Source: Cellulomonas humilata (GTDB taxonomy: Bacteria; Actinomycetota; Actinomycetes; Actinomycetales; Cellulomonadaceae). From it: a DNA stretch of 64,000 nucleotides. The notes beneath the pieces were generated by a model. That model ran no database searches, was not told where the DNA came from, and saw only the letters and a program-made list of their open reading frames with translations. Position 1 is the first letter of the stretch. The number at the start of each line of letters is the position of its first letter. The stretch spans positions 248,001 through 312,000 of the forward strand of contig NZ_JABMCI010000070.1 in assembly GCF_013359775.1 (NCBI RefSeq). The letters run 5' to 3'. Below, piece by piece: positions 16,615 to 24,901 of this stretch. Made by a program: the position numbers and the translations under genes.

Positions 16615-17025
16615 TCAGCGCGGCAGGGCGCGGACCGTGTTGTTGCGGGCGTCGTGGGTCAGCTCCGCCAGGCCGAGGGCTTCGAGCAGCGGGGGCAGGT
16701 ACATGCCGAACCGGCCGCGGTAGCCCTTGCGCAACCCGTACCAGCCGCCCACCGGGTTGGACTCGTCACGACCCCACGCCTCGACGGTCCCGGGCGCGGC
16801 CGGCTTCAGCTCGTCCGCGGCGCCGAGGGGCACCGCGCCGCCCTGCTCCAGCAGCCACGCGTGCAGGTCGTCGACCGCGCTGAGGTGGTACCTCAGCGTC
16901 GTCGAACCCACCTGGCAGACGAGCGCGGGCGGGTCGGCGGACTCGTCGCGGTACATCGAGTACGCCGACGAGCCGGGTGCCGTGGTGAGCTGCCAGGGGT
17001 CGTCCTTGGTTCCCGTGCCGGCCAT
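16615..17025 (-). CDS. Conserved hypothetical protein, DUF6855-like
   Basis: A 136-residue soluble protein beginning MAGTGTKDDPWQLTTAPGSS, with VGSTTLRYHLSAVDDLHAWL in the middle and GWYGLRKGYRGRFGMYLPPL near the end. I recall this pattern from actinobacterial proteins grouped as DUF6855, with no established activity. The protein is compact, with no signal peptide or membrane segment. It is divergent from the gene at 17118 and separated from it by 92 bases. The DUF assignment rests on memory; the gene itself is well supported by codon usage and the conserved-looking C-terminus. Confidence 0.65.
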   Translation of the reverse strand: MAGTGTKDDPWQLTTAPGSSAYSMYRDESADPPALVCQVGSTTLRYHLSAVDDLHAWLLEQGGAVPLGAADELKPAAPGTVEAWGRDESNPVGGWYGLRKGYRGRFGMYLPPLLEALGLAELTHDARNNTVRALPR

Positions 17026-17117
17026 GGGGCTCTCCCTCGAGCGTCGGCGGATCGTGTCGGTCCACTATCGACCCGCGCCCGATACGCTCGCGACCGGCAT
17101 CGACTCGGGGAGGCTGG

Positions 17118-17645
17118 ATGAGCGGGCTGGTGGCTGCAGGACTGGTGAGCGCGGTGCCGGACGAGCCCTGGTACGTGGTCGTCGCGACCCTCGGTCCGCT
17201 GGTGGCGGCCTTCGGCGCGATCGGTGCGCTGATCGTCGGGATCCTCACGGTGCGGCAGCGCACCGGCGCCGACTCCCGCGCGCAGTGGTGGGCGCGTGTG
17301 CAGTGGGCCGTGGACCTGTCGTTCTCGCCGGACGAGAGCAAGCGGGCGGTGGGGTTCGACGCGCTGGCGCTGCTGGCGTCGTCCCCGCTGGCCGGTCCCG
17401 ACGACGACGCGTTCCTGGCGGGCCTGTCGCTCGACGTGCTCGACGCCGCCGCGGAGCGCGGGGCCGGCGACGATGCGGACTTCGTCCCCGCCGACGACCT
17501 GACCCCGGTGCGCCCGTCCACCGCCCGGCCGATGGTCCCCGTCTCCCGGTCCGAGGTGGCGGCGGCGCGGCTGCGCGTGGTCACCGACCGCGGGCGCGGC
17601 CGCGCCACCCCGGCGTGGATCGCCCGGCTGGCCCAGACCGGCTGA
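17118..17645 (+). CDS. Hypothetical protein with an N-terminal membrane anchor
   Basis: A 175-residue protein with one membrane segment at about residues 20-44, VVVATLGPLVAAFGAIGALIVG, followed by a cytoplasmic part containing TVRQRTGADSRAQWWARVQWAVDLSFS. That Trp-rich stretch resembles single-span proteins near phage or defence genes only weakly; I do not assign a family. Residues 120-160 are variable and proline-rich. It stands alone upstream of the secreted beta-helix gene, which has its own promoter. Codon usage is normal for the window. Confidence 0.65.
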   Translation: MSGLVAAGLVSAVPDEPWYVVVATLGPLVAAFGAIGALIVGILTVRQRTGADSRAQWWARVQWAVDLSFSPDESKRAVGFDALALLASSPLAGPDDDAFLAGLSLDVLDAAAERGAGDDADFVPADDLTPVRPSTARPMVPVSRSEVAAARLRVVTDRGRGRATPAWIARLAQTG

Positions 17646-17694
17646 CCAGCGGGGACGTCACCCGATCGGGCAAACACTTACCGACCTGTCAGGG

Positions 17695-17722
17695 TTGACA
17701 CGAGTCACCAACTGAGTACCTT
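17695..17722 (+). promoter_or_regulatory. Promoter of the beta-helix enzyme gene
   Basis: TTGACA at 17695-17700 and TACCTT at 17717-17722 are 16 bases apart. The start codon is about 100 bases downstream, so the transcript has a long leader, which includes an inverted repeat TGACCGG/CCGGTCA just after the predicted start site. No known riboswitch class is recognised in that leader. Confidence 0.6.
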
Positions 17723-17827
17723 TCGTCCTGACCGGCACCGAATGTCCGGTCACCGGCGCCAACGGCGGTGCCTCCTCGCGCGCGGGGAGCCGTCTTGCGA
17801 CGTCCCCTGTGCGGAGAAAGGTCCCTC

Positions 17828-19708
17828 ATGCTCCTTCGTAGGCAGAGCCCCTCGCGTCCCCGACGCCGGCGGACGGCGACGGTTCTCGCGACCGCGCTCG
17901 CGGTCGCCCTGGTCCCCCTGATCGCCGCACCGGCCCAGGCGGCGCCACCGGTCGACCTCGGCCCGAACACAATCGTGTTCGACCCCAGCCAGCCGATCGA
18001 GCAGATCCAGGCGACGGTCGACGCCATCGCGACCCAGCAGGTCCCCGCGCACTTCGGTCAGGGCCGGTACGCGCTGCTGTTCAAGCCCGGCACCTACGGG
18101 ACGCCCGAGCAGCCGCTCCGGTTCGAGGTCGGCTACTTCACCGAGGTCGCCGGTCTGGGGCAGGACCCGGGCGACGTGGTCATCAACGGCGCCATCGAGG
18201 TCTACAACCAGTGCCTCCCCGTGCCCGAGGGCGCGGACCCCAACTGCATCGCGCTGGTGAACTTCTGGCGCTCGCTGTCCAACCTGACCATCCAGTACGC
18301 GGCCGGTGACGCCGACGGCTGCCGCAGCTCGGCCAACTTCTGGGCCGTCTCGCAGGCCGCCCCGATGCGGCGCGTGAACGTCACGGGCGCCAACGTCAGC
18401 CTGATGGACTACTGCACGGCCGGCCCGCAGTACGCGTCCGGCGGCTTCATCGCCGACTCGACGCTGCCCTTCGTGGTCAGCGGCAGCCAGCAGCAGTTCC
18501 TGGTCCGGAACGGCTCGGTCGCCGGCTGGAGCAACAGCGTCTGGAACCAGGTGTTCGCGGGCGTCCAGGGTGCTCCCGCCACGAACTTCAGCCCGGTGGT
18601 CGGCGAGCCCAAGTACACGACGCTCGACACCACACCGGCCTCCAAGGAGAAGCCGTACCTCTACGTGGACGACGCCGGCAAGTACCAGGTGTTCGTCCCG
18701 GCGGCGCAGAAGAACTCCGCGGGAGCCACCTGGGCCGCGGGCAGCACGCCCGGCAAGTCGCTGCCGCTGAGCAAGTTCTTCGTCGCCAAGCCGGGTGACA
18801 GCGCCTCGAAGATCAACACCGCGCTGGCCCTCGGCAAGAACGTGCTGTTCACGCCCGGCGTCTACCACGTGAACCGGACGCTCAACGTGATCTGGCCCAA
18901 CCAGGTGGTGCTCGGCCTCGGGCTGGCGACGATCATCCCGGACAACGGGGTGGTCGCCATGCAGACGCTCGACGTCCCCGGCATCGACATCGCGGGGATC
19001 ATGTTCGACGCCGGCACGAAGAACTCCCCGGCGCTCCTGCAGCTGGGCACCAAGCTCTCCACGATCGACGGCAAGCACAAGAAGCCGCGGCTGAGCAGCG
19101 CGAACAACCCGACCGCGGTGCAGGACGTGTTCTTCCGCATCGGTGGCGAGGACGTCGGCAAGGCCACGCAGAGCCTGGTGGTCAACACCAACCAGACGAT
19201 CATCGACCACACGTGGGCGTGGCGGGCGGACCACGGCACCGGCGTCGGCTGGGACATCAACACGGCCGAGACCGGCGTGCTGGTCAACGGCAACGACGTC
19301 ACCGCGACGGGCCTGTTCTCCGAGCACTACCAGAAGTACAACGTCATCTGGAACGGCGAGCGCGGCAAGACGATCATGTTCCAGAACGAGCTGCCCTACG
19401 ACGCGCCCGACCAGGCGTCCTGGCAGCACGACGGCGTCAACGGCTGGGCCGCCTACAAGGTGGGCGACAAGGTCAAGGTGCACGAGGGCTGGGGCATGGG
19501 TGCGTACATCTACACCAACGTGAACCCGACCCTGCACCTCAGCCGGGCCTACGAGGTGCCGGTCACGCCGGGCGTGAGGCTGCACAACGTGCTGACGGTC
19601 TCGCTGAACGCGGCGGGCACCATCGACCACGTGGTCAACGACACGGGCGACCCCGTGACGCCGACCTTCGCGGGTCCGAGCACGGTGCTGGAGTGGCCGG
19701 TCCCCTGA
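17828..19708 (+). CDS. Secreted right-handed beta-helix protein, GH55-like
   Basis: A 626-residue secreted protein. Residues 1-42 are a signal peptide with a twin-arginine-like basic start (MLLRRQSPSRPRRRRT), a hydrophobic core and APAQAAP before the cleavage site. The mature part opens with VDLGPNTIVFDPSQP and has two beta-helix blocks, the second with WPNQVVLGLGLATIIPDNGV and TAETGVLVNGNDVTATGLFSEHYQKYN split across strands. From memory this matches actinobacterial proteins often mislabelled adenylyl cyclase or coagulation factor 5/8 domain protein, related to GH55 beta-1,3-glucanases. A catalytic acid cannot be assigned here. AGAAAGG precedes the ATG. Its own promoter and a strong terminator make it a monocistron. 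Confidence 0.75.
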   Translation: MLLRRQSPSRPRRRRTATVLATALAVALVPLIAAPAQAAPPVDLGPNTIVFDPSQPIEQIQATVDAIATQQVPAHFGQGRYALLFKPGTYGTPEQPLRFEVGYFTEVAGLGQDPGDVVINGAIEVYNQCLPVPEGADPNCIALVNFWRSLSNLTIQYAAGDADGCRSSANFWAVSQAAPMRRVNVTGANVSLMDYCTAGPQYASGGFIADSTLPFVVSGSQQQFLVRNGSVAGWSNSVWNQVFAGVQGAPATNFSPVVGEPKYTTLDTTPASKEKPYLYVDDAGKYQVFVPAAQKNSAGATWAAGSTPGKSLPLSKFFVAKPGDSASKINTALALGKNVLFTPGVYHVNRTLNVIWPNQVVLGLGLATIIPDNGVVAMQTLDVPGIDIAGIMFDAGTKNSPALLQLGTKLSTIDGKHKKPRLSSANNPTAVQDVFFRIGGEDVGKATQSLVVNTNQTIIDHTWAWRADHGTGVGWDINTAETGVLVNGNDVTATGLFSEHYQKYNVIWNGERGKTIMFQNELPYDAPDQASWQHDGVNGWAAYKVGDKVKVHEGWGMGAYIYTNVNPTLHLSRAYEVPVTPGVRLHNVLTVSLNAAGTIDHVVNDTGDPVTPTFAGPSTVLEWPVP

Positions 19709-19725
19709 GCTGACCGGTGAACGGC

Positions 19726-19756
19726 GAAGGGCCTGACCGTCGCGGTCAGGCCCTTC
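19726..19756. terminator. Bidirectional hairpin terminator
   Basis: GAAGGGCCTGACCG and CGGTCAGGCCCTTC form a perfect 14-base-pair stem with a TCG loop. It lies between the convergent stops of the beta-helix gene and the TetR gene and can serve both. Confidence 0.88.
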
Positions 19757-19760
19757 GTCG

Positions 19761-20369
19761 TCAGGTTCGCAGGACGGCCCGTCCCGCTCGGCGCAGCGCT
19801 CGCCCGACCTCGGCGGGCTCGACCCCCGCGCCGGTGGACATGGCCCCGTCGCGCAGGATGACGAGCTGCACCGCGACCGAGCGGGGCTCCGGGAGGCCCA
19901 GCTCGGTGGCCAGCTCCTCGGCCACGTCCCGGAGCCACTGGCGGTGCCGCTCGGCCACGGCGCGGACGGGGTGCGTGACGTCGGGGTACTCCGCGGCCGC
20001 GTTGAGGAACGGGCAGCCGCGGAAGGCGCCCCCGCACACCTGGGCCGCGAGCTGGTCCGCGTAGGCCGCCAGGACCGCCGTCGGATCACCGACGTGCTCG
20101 GCGCGCCAGGCCAGGACCGCGTGCCGCTCCGCCGCGGCGACCGTCTCAAGGTACGCCTCGACCAGGTGGTCCTTCGTCGGGAAGTGCCGGTAGAAGGTCA
20201 CCTTGGTGACCCCGGCCTCCGCCATGACCGCGTCGGCGCTGACCGCGCGGATCCCCTCGAGGTAGAACCGGGGCGCCGCCGCGTCGAGGATCCGACGGGC
20301 GACGTCGGACTGCCCGCCGTCGCGCGTCGGCCGCCCGACGATCGGGGCGTCCGCCAGGGCGGCTGTCAT
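19761..20369 (-). CDS. TetR family regulator of the ohr operon
   Basis: A 202-residue regulator. The HTH lies at residues about 22-70: [21 protein letters not shown], then AEAGVTKVTFYRHFPTKDHLV, with the standard TFYRHFP recognition helix. The C-terminal domain is ligand-binding and includes GCPFLNAAAEYPDVTHPV, where a cysteine could be redox-active, although this is only suggestive. The start overlaps the DoxX-like stop (ATGA), making it the last gene of an Ohr-DoxX-TetR operon. It probably binds the palindrome at 21320-21343 in front of ohr. Confidence 0.83.
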   Translation of the reverse strand: MTAALADAPIVGRPTRDGGQSDVARRILDAAAPRFYLEGIRAVSADAVMAEAGVTKVTFYRHFPTKDHLVEAYLETVAAAERHAVLAWRAEHVGDPTAVLAAYADQLAAQVCGGAFRGCPFLNAAAEYPDVTHPVRAVAERHRQWLRDVAEELATELGLPEPRSVAVQLVILRDGAMSTGAGVEPAEVGRALRRAGRAVLRT

Positions 20370-20878
20370 CGCGGCAGCACCTCTGCGGGCTGCGCAGCCA
20401 GCGCGGCACGCAGCGACCGCCAGGCGCCCGTCGACCACAGCGCCCAGAGCACCAGGACCGGCTGGCCGAGCAGCCGGACGGCGCGCGCCGTGTCGGACTC
20501 CAGCCCGAAGGCGTCGGTCCGGGTGACCAGCTGGGAGATGTTGCCGGGGAAGATCGCCACGAAGAACCCGGCGGCGATCCACCCGACGGCCGCACGCCGC
20601 CGGCCTGGCGCGGCGAGCAGGGCCACCCCGAGCGCGATCTCCACCACCCCGGACGCGAGGACGACGGCGTCCGGGTCGGCCGGGAACCACGTGGGCACCT
20701 GCGCCTGGAACTCCTCGCGCGCGACCGTCAGGTGCGAGGTCCCCGCGAACGCGAGGGTGGCGCCGAGCCACAGTCGGCCGACCGTCCGGCGGATCCCGCT
20801 GCCCCGGCTGGGCGGGTCCGCGACGACGTCGCCGCGGAGCACCGTCGCGAACGCGCGGGCGGTCCGGGAGACGTTCAT
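20366..20878 (-). CDS. DoxX-like membrane protein
   Basis: A 170-residue membrane protein with four helices. RLWLGATLAFAGTSHLTVAR and the segment after DAVVLASGVVEIALGVALL match the DoxX/DUF4149-like pattern, in which small four-helix proteins take part in thiol-quinone redox or oxidative-stress complexes. It lies between Ohr and TetR with ATGA overlaps at both ends, so it is co-translated with them. Its function within that operon is inferred to be oxidative-stress related, from the neighbours only. Confidence 0.75.
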   Translation of the reverse strand: MNVSRTARAFATVLRGDVVADPPSRGSGIRRTVGRLWLGATLAFAGTSHLTVAREEFQAQVPTWFPADPDAVVLASGVVEIALGVALLAAPGRRRAAVGWIAAGFFVAIFPGNISQLVTRTDAFGLESDTARAVRLLGQPVLVLWALWSTGAWRSLRAALAAQPAEVLPR

Positions 20879-21306
20879 GAGGCGTCGGTCGTCGTCGTCA
20901 GGCGGACGGCGATGTTGCCCCGCGTGGCGTTCGAGTAGGGGCAGACCTCGTGCGCGCGGGCCACGAGGCGCTCGGCCGTGGCCTGGTCGAGCCCGGAGAT
21001 CTCGGTGTGCAGCGCCGCCTCGATGGTGAAGCCGCCGGACTCGGTGGTCACCAGGCCGATCTCCGCGACGACCGCCGAGTCGGACAGCGGGGTCTTCTCC
21101 GCAGCCGCGACCGTCTTGAGGGCCGAGTGGAAGCACGACGCCCAGCCGGCGGCGAAGAGCTGCTCCGGGTTGGTGCCGCCGCCGCGACCGCCGAGGGCGG
21201 CGGGGACGGCGAGCGTGAGGTCGAGGGTCCCGTCGTCGCTGACGGCCCGTCCTCCGGCGCGGCCCTCCCCGGTCGCGGTGGCGATGGCGGTGTAGAGAGC
21301 GGGCAC
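20875..21306 (-). CDS. ohr: Organic hydroperoxide resistance protein (Ohr/OsmC family)
   Basis: A 143-residue thiol peroxidase. The two reactive cysteines are in ASCFHSALK (about residue 58) and EVCPYSNATRG (about residue 122), and the N-terminus VPALYTAIATATG and the TNPEQLFAAGWASC motif are diagnostic of Ohr rather than OsmC. Ohr reduces organic hydroperoxides in the cytoplasm using lipoylated partners. The GTG at 21306 has AAGGAGA a few bases upstream. It heads an operon with a DoxX-like protein and a TetR repressor; Ohr genes are usually controlled by a MarR-type OhrR, so TetR control would be atypical. Confidence 0.88.
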   Translation of the reverse strand: MPALYTAIATATGEGRAGGRAVSDDGTLDLTLAVPAALGGRGGGTNPEQLFAAGWASCFHSALKTVAAAEKTPLSDSAVVAEIGLVTTESGGFTIEAALHTEISGLDQATAERLVARAHEVCPYSNATRGNIAVRLTTTTDAS

Positions 21307-21319
21307 GAGGGATCTCCTT

Positions 21320-21343
21320 GGTAGACGAACTAGTACACCTACC
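21320..21343 (-). promoter_or_regulatory. Operator-like palindrome in front of ohr
   Basis: An imperfect 24-base palindrome has outer arms GGTAG/CTACC and a symmetric centre ACTAGT. It lies between the upstream gene's stop and the ohr ribosome-binding site, where it would cover the transcription start. The likely ligand is the TetR protein encoded two genes downstream. Confidence 0.6.
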
Positions 21344-21848
21344 TTAGCCCCTCGTCGTCCGGGAGGGCGATGCCGAAGATCTTGCGACGCGGTACGCCGA
21401 GGGTGTCGGCCCCGGGTTCCGGGCCCGGGAAGCCCCCCGCGCGGGGCGGCCCGACCCACAGCCGCCACCACCCCTCGGTGTCGCGGAACACCTGCCCGGG
21501 GGTCTCCAGCCGCGCCCGGCCGGCGGCGGCGAGCTGCGCGCGCGCGGACTCCTCGTGCGACGGCGGCACGAACCCGACCACGTGGTTGCGGCACACCACG
21601 ACGATGCGCCTGCCGCCCTCCGACTCGAGCGTCAGCTCGACGGGCACGGGCACCTGCGAGGCGCGCTCCGCAGGACTCAGGGCGCCCGCGAAGCCGGTCT
21701 GGAGCGCGACCGCCTCGCCGGCGACGAACCCGTCACCGACATCCGCGAGAACCACAACTCGACGCGCGAAGAGCCTCACCGGACCAGCGTCCCACGCGAA
21801 CTCGTCGCCACCCGCTGTCGAAGCCGCCGCCGCCCGTTCGACGTCCAT
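21339..21848 (-). CDS. Hypothetical protein, 169 residues
   Basis: I do not recognise a family. The protein has an N-terminal GDEFAWDAGPVRLFARRVVVLADVGDGFVAGEAVAL-like beta-rich half (no membrane segment), a central helix around SHEESARAQLAAAGRARLET, and a conserved-looking Trp-rich stretch GWWRLWVGPPRAGGFPG before residue 145. The ending PRRKIFGIALPDDEGLR is basic. Codon usage is coding-like. Its 5' end overlaps the promoter of the divergent DGPF-sigma module, and its 3' end abuts the ohr operator region. Confidence 0.6.
   Translation of the reverse strand: MDVERAAAASTAGGDEFAWDAGPVRLFARRVVVLADVGDGFVAGEAVALQTGFAGALSPAERASQVPVPVELTLESEGGRRIVVVCRNHVVGFVPPSHEESARAQLAAAGRARLETPGQVFRDTEGWWRLWVGPPRAGGFPGPEPGADTLGVPRRKIFGIALPDDEGLR
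21816..21843 (+). promoter_or_regulatory. ECF-type promoter of the first DGPF-sigma module
   Basis: TGTCGA at 21816-21821 is followed after 17 bases by CGACG, giving a transcript start near 21850 and a leader of about 57 bases. The same TGTCGA-N17-CG arrangement, with CGTT ending the spacer and the CG, occurs before the second module at 27143-27115. TGTCGA is, from memory, the -35 reported for ECF42 sigma factors. Confidence 0.6.
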
Positions 21849-21906
21849 GGTGAAGGCACCGCCCCGGCACTAGCGTCGAGGTGGCCACCGAGCGGAGGAG
21901 AGCACC

Positions 21907-22338
21907 ATGAAGGTCCTGGTCATGATCAAGGGCGACGGAGCCGACGAGGACAAGATCGCGCCCACGGACGAGATGTTCCGGGAGATGAACGTCTACAACG
22001 AGCAGCTGGTGAACGCCGGGATCATGCTCGTCGGCGAGGGGCTGCAGCCGAGCAAGGCCGGCGCCAAGGTGGTCCGGGACACCAGCGGCGAGGTCTCGGT
22101 GGTGGACGGCCCGTTCGCGGAGGCCAAGGAGATCATCGCCGGCTACTGGATCTGGCAGGTGAGCTCGCTGGACGAGGCGGTCGAGTGGGCCAAGCGGTGC
22201 CCGTCCACGCAGGGCATGCGCTCGGTGCTCGAGATCCGGCCGTTCTTCGAGATGGAGGACTTCGCGAAGGTGGTCTCGCCCGAGGTGCTGGAGCGGGAGC
22301 AGGCGATCGTCGACCGGCTGAAGGCCCAGCAGGGCTGA
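21907..22338 (+). CDS. DGPF-domain (YciI-like) protein, module A
   Basis: A 143-residue ferredoxin-like alpha/beta protein with the name-giving motif VVDGPFAEAKEIIAGYW near residue 67 and a C-terminal EIRPFFE strand. DGPF proteins are the conserved genomic partners of ECF42 sigma factors. Their biochemical role is unknown; YciI relatives bind small ligands or act as dehydrochlorinase-like enzymes. The ATG has GGAGGAG eight bases upstream. The stop overlaps the sigma-factor ATG by one base (TGATG), so the two are translated together. Confidence 0.87.
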   Translation: MKVLVMIKGDGADEDKIAPTDEMFREMNVYNEQLVNAGIMLVGEGLQPSKAGAKVVRDTSGEVSVVDGPFAEAKEIIAGYWIWQVSSLDEAVEWAKRCPSTQGMRSVLEIRPFFEMEDFAKVVSPEVLEREQAIVDRLKAQQG

Positions 22339-23597
22339 TGAGCGACGCGCGGCGGACCGTCGAGGTCATCTGGCGGATCGAGTCGCCGCGCCTCATCGCC
22401 TCGCTCACCCGCCTGGTCCGGGACGTCGGGCTCGCCGAGGAGCTGGCGCAGGACGCGTTCGTGGCCGCGCTGGAGCAGTGGCCGGTCACGGGCGTCCCGG
22501 ACTCGCCCGGTGCGTGGCTCATGGTCACCGCGCGGCACCGGGCGATCGACCTGGTCCGACGGGAGCGGAACCGCGACGCCAAGTACGCCGTCGTCGCGCA
22601 CTCGCTGGTCGACGAGGCGGCCGCGGACAGGATCGTCGACGAGCCCATCGGCGACGACCTGCTCGCGCTGGTGTTCCTCACCTGCCACCCGGTGCTGCCG
22701 CGGGAGTCGCGGATCGCGCTCACCCTCCGGCTGTTCGGCGGCCTGACGACCGACGAGATCGCCCGCGCGTACCTGGTCCCGTCGCCCACGATCGGCCAGC
22801 GGATCTCCCGCGCCAAGCGCACGCTGGCCGAGGCCCAGGTGCCGTTCGAGGTGCCGCAGGCGGACGCACTCCCGGCGCGGGTGGGCTCGGTGCTCGAGGT
22901 GGTCTACCTGATCTTCACCGAGGGCCACTCGTCCACCAGCGGCGAGCGGTGGGTGCGCCGGGACCTGGCCGACGAGGCGATGCGCCTGGGCCGGGTTCTC
23001 GCCGGGCTCCTCCCGCGCGAGCCGGAGGTGCACGGGCTGGTCGCCCTGATGGAGCTCCAGGCGTCCCGCTTCGACGCCCGCGCCGACGGCGTCCTGCTGC
23101 AGGACCAGGACCGCCGACGGTGGGACCGGACGATGATCGCGCACGGCCTGGGGGCGCTGGACCGGTCGATCTCGCTGGGCCGGCCGCTCGGTCCGTACAC
23201 CGTGCAGGCGGCGATCGCGGCGTGCCACAGCCGTGCCCGGTCGTTCGACGAGACCGACTGGGAGGCGATCGTGGCCCTCTACGACGCCCTGGCGCAGCTG
23301 GCCCCGTCCCCCGTGGTCGAGCTCAACCGGGCCGTCGCGGTGCTGCACGCGGACGGGCCGCAGGCGGCGCTCGACGCCCTCGACGCCGTGCACGCCGACC
23401 CGCGGCTGGCGCGGTACCACCTGTACGGGGCGGTCCGTGGGGACGTGCTGCTCCGGCTCGGCCGGGCCGACGAGGCGGCCGACGAGCTGGAGCGGGCGGC
23501 GGCGCTGGCTCCGACGCGGCGGGAGAGGGACCTGCTGATGGCTCGCGCGGCTGCGGCAGGCGTCGAATCTCCGGAGACCGATGTCGGTGCCGGCTGA
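22338..23597 (+). CDS. ECF42-type RNA polymerase sigma factor, module A
   Basis: A 419-residue sigma factor, far longer than a normal ECF. Region 2 lies at residues 8-75 (LAEELAQDAFVAALEQWP, then AWLMVTARHRAIDLVRRE), region 4 at 110-165 (ALTLRLFGGLTTDEIARAYL and TIGQRISRAKRTL), and the remaining 240 residues are a helical TPR-like extension, DUF6596 in outline, with PSPVVELNRAVAVLHADGPQ. That extension and the DGPF neighbour place it in ECF42, in which the C-terminus regulates activity instead of an anti-sigma factor. No anti-sigma gene is present. An MFS exporter follows 13 bases on and is a likely target. Confidence 0.87.
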   Translation: MSDARRTVEVIWRIESPRLIASLTRLVRDVGLAEELAQDAFVAALEQWPVTGVPDSPGAWLMVTARHRAIDLVRRERNRDAKYAVVAHSLVDEAAADRIVDEPIGDDLLALVFLTCHPVLPRESRIALTLRLFGGLTTDEIARAYLVPSPTIGQRISRAKRTLAEAQVPFEVPQADALPARVGSVLEVVYLIFTEGHSSTSGERWVRRDLADEAMRLGRVLAGLLPREPEVHGLVALMELQASRFDARADGVLLQDQDRRRWDRTMIAHGLGALDRSISLGRPLGPYTVQAAIAACHSRARSFDETDWEAIVALYDALAQLAPSPVVELNRAVAVLHADGPQAALDALDAVHADPRLARYHLYGAVRGDVLLRLGRADEAADELERAAALAPTRRERDLLMARAAAAGVESPETDVGAG

Positions 23598-23610
23598 CAG
23601 CATGGGTGGC

Positions 23611-24879
23611 ATGACCGAACCGACGCAGACGGACGTGGAGGTCCCCGCGCCCGAGCGACCCGGGTGGCGCCGGGACGTCACGATCTTCCTGTCCGGCCAG
23701 ACGGTCTCGCTGTTCGGCTCGATGCTCGTCCAGTACGCCGTGATGTGGCACCTGACCCTGGAGACCAAGTCCGGCGGGGTGATGGCCCTGTACGCGGTGT
23801 TCGGGTTCCTGCCGCAGGCGGTGATCTCGATCTTCGGCGGCGTGTGGGCGGACCGGCTGGATCGCAAGAAGCTGATCATCGGCGCCGATGCCACCATCGC
23901 GATCGTCACGCTGGCGCTCGCGATGTTCATGGCGGCCGGTGCCACGGACCTCTGGCTGATCTTCGTGGCGATCGCCATCCGCTCGGCCGGCGCAGGGATC
24001 CAGATGCCGGCGGTCGCCGCGCTCCTGCCGCAGATCGTCCCGGCCGACAAGCTCATGCGGGTCAACGGCATCAACGGCACCATCCAGTCGGCCATGATGC
24101 TCGTCGCCCCGGCGGCCGCGGCCGCGGTCTACGCCAGCATGTCCATCGTGGCGGTGTTCTACATCGACGTGGTGACCGCCGTCATCGGGATCGGCCTGCT
24201 GCTGCTGATCACGGTCCCGCGGCTGGTGCGCTCGGCGGAGACCGAGCACCTCGGCTACTTCGACGACCTGGTGGGCGGCGTCAGGTACGTCGCCTCGCAC
24301 GCGTTCGTCCGCTGGGTGCTCGCCCTGTACGCCGTGGTGTTCGTGCTCATCGTGGCGCCGTCGTACCTGACGCCGCTGATGATCGTGCGGACGTTCGGCG
24401 AGGAGGTGTGGAAGCTGACCGCCAACGAGCTCGCGTTCAGCATCGGCATGGTGCTCGGCGGCGCGGCGGTGGCCGCCTGGGCGGGGAAGTGGAACCGGGT
24501 CCGGATGATCCTGGGCTCCACGCTGGTGTTCGGTGGCATCTCCGTCGGGCTCGGCCTGTCCACCAACCTCTGGGTGTTCTTCGGGTTCATGTTCCTGCTC
24601 GGGCTGGCCGTGCCGGCGTTCTCCACCCCCTCGTTCACGGTGCTCCAGGAGACCGTGGAGCCGGAGATGCAGGGACGGGTGTTCGGGTTCGTCGGCATCG
24701 TCATGGCCGTGTCGATGCCGTTCGGCATGGCGGTCTTCGGGCCGCTCGCGGACCGGTTCTCGGTGGAGTCGCTGCTGATCTGGTCCGGGGTCGCGCTGCT
24801 GCTGGTGGTGGCGCTGGCGCTGATCGTGCCGGGCGGGCGGCGGGCGATCCACGCGGCGAACGCGCACGCCGAGGCGTGA
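23611..24879 (+). CDS. MFS transporter, macrolide-efflux (MFS_3) type
   Basis: A 422-residue protein with twelve predicted helices. TIFLSGQTVSLFGSMLVQYAVMW in helix 1 and GGVWADRLDRKKLIIGADA after helix 2 are characteristic of the MefA/enterobactin-exporter-like group, including the intracellular GxxADRxxRK loop. It probably expels a hydrophobic compound using the proton gradient. Among three in-frame ATGs I prefer 23611, because CAGCAT ends seven bases before it; 23581 and 23602 are alternatives. It follows the DGPF-sigma pair on the same strand, which suggests it belongs to that regulon. Confidence 0.85.
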   Translation: MTEPTQTDVEVPAPERPGWRRDVTIFLSGQTVSLFGSMLVQYAVMWHLTLETKSGGVMALYAVFGFLPQAVISIFGGVWADRLDRKKLIIGADATIAIVTLALAMFMAAGATDLWLIFVAIAIRSAGAGIQMPAVAALLPQIVPADKLMRVNGINGTIQSAMMLVAPAAAAAVYASMSIVAVFYIDVVTAVIGIGLLLLITVPRLVRSAETEHLGYFDDLVGGVRYVASHAFVRWVLALYAVVFVLIVAPSYLTPLMIVRTFGEEVWKLTANELAFSIGMVLGGAAVAAWAGKWNRVRMILGSTLVFGGISVGLGLSTNLWVFFGFMFLLGLAVPAFSTPSFTVLQETVEPEMQGRVFGFVGIVMAVSMPFGMAVFGPLADRFSVESLLIWSGVALLLVVALALIVPGGRRAIHAANAHAEA

Positions 24880-24901
24880 GGGCGTCGGGCACGATGGGCG
24901 C

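Noticed and set aside
17723..17827. Possible c-di-AMP (ydaO-type) riboswitch in the beta-helix gene leader
   Set aside because: The leader has inverted repeats, but I could not find the conserved core expected of that class in actinobacteria; a covariance search would be needed.
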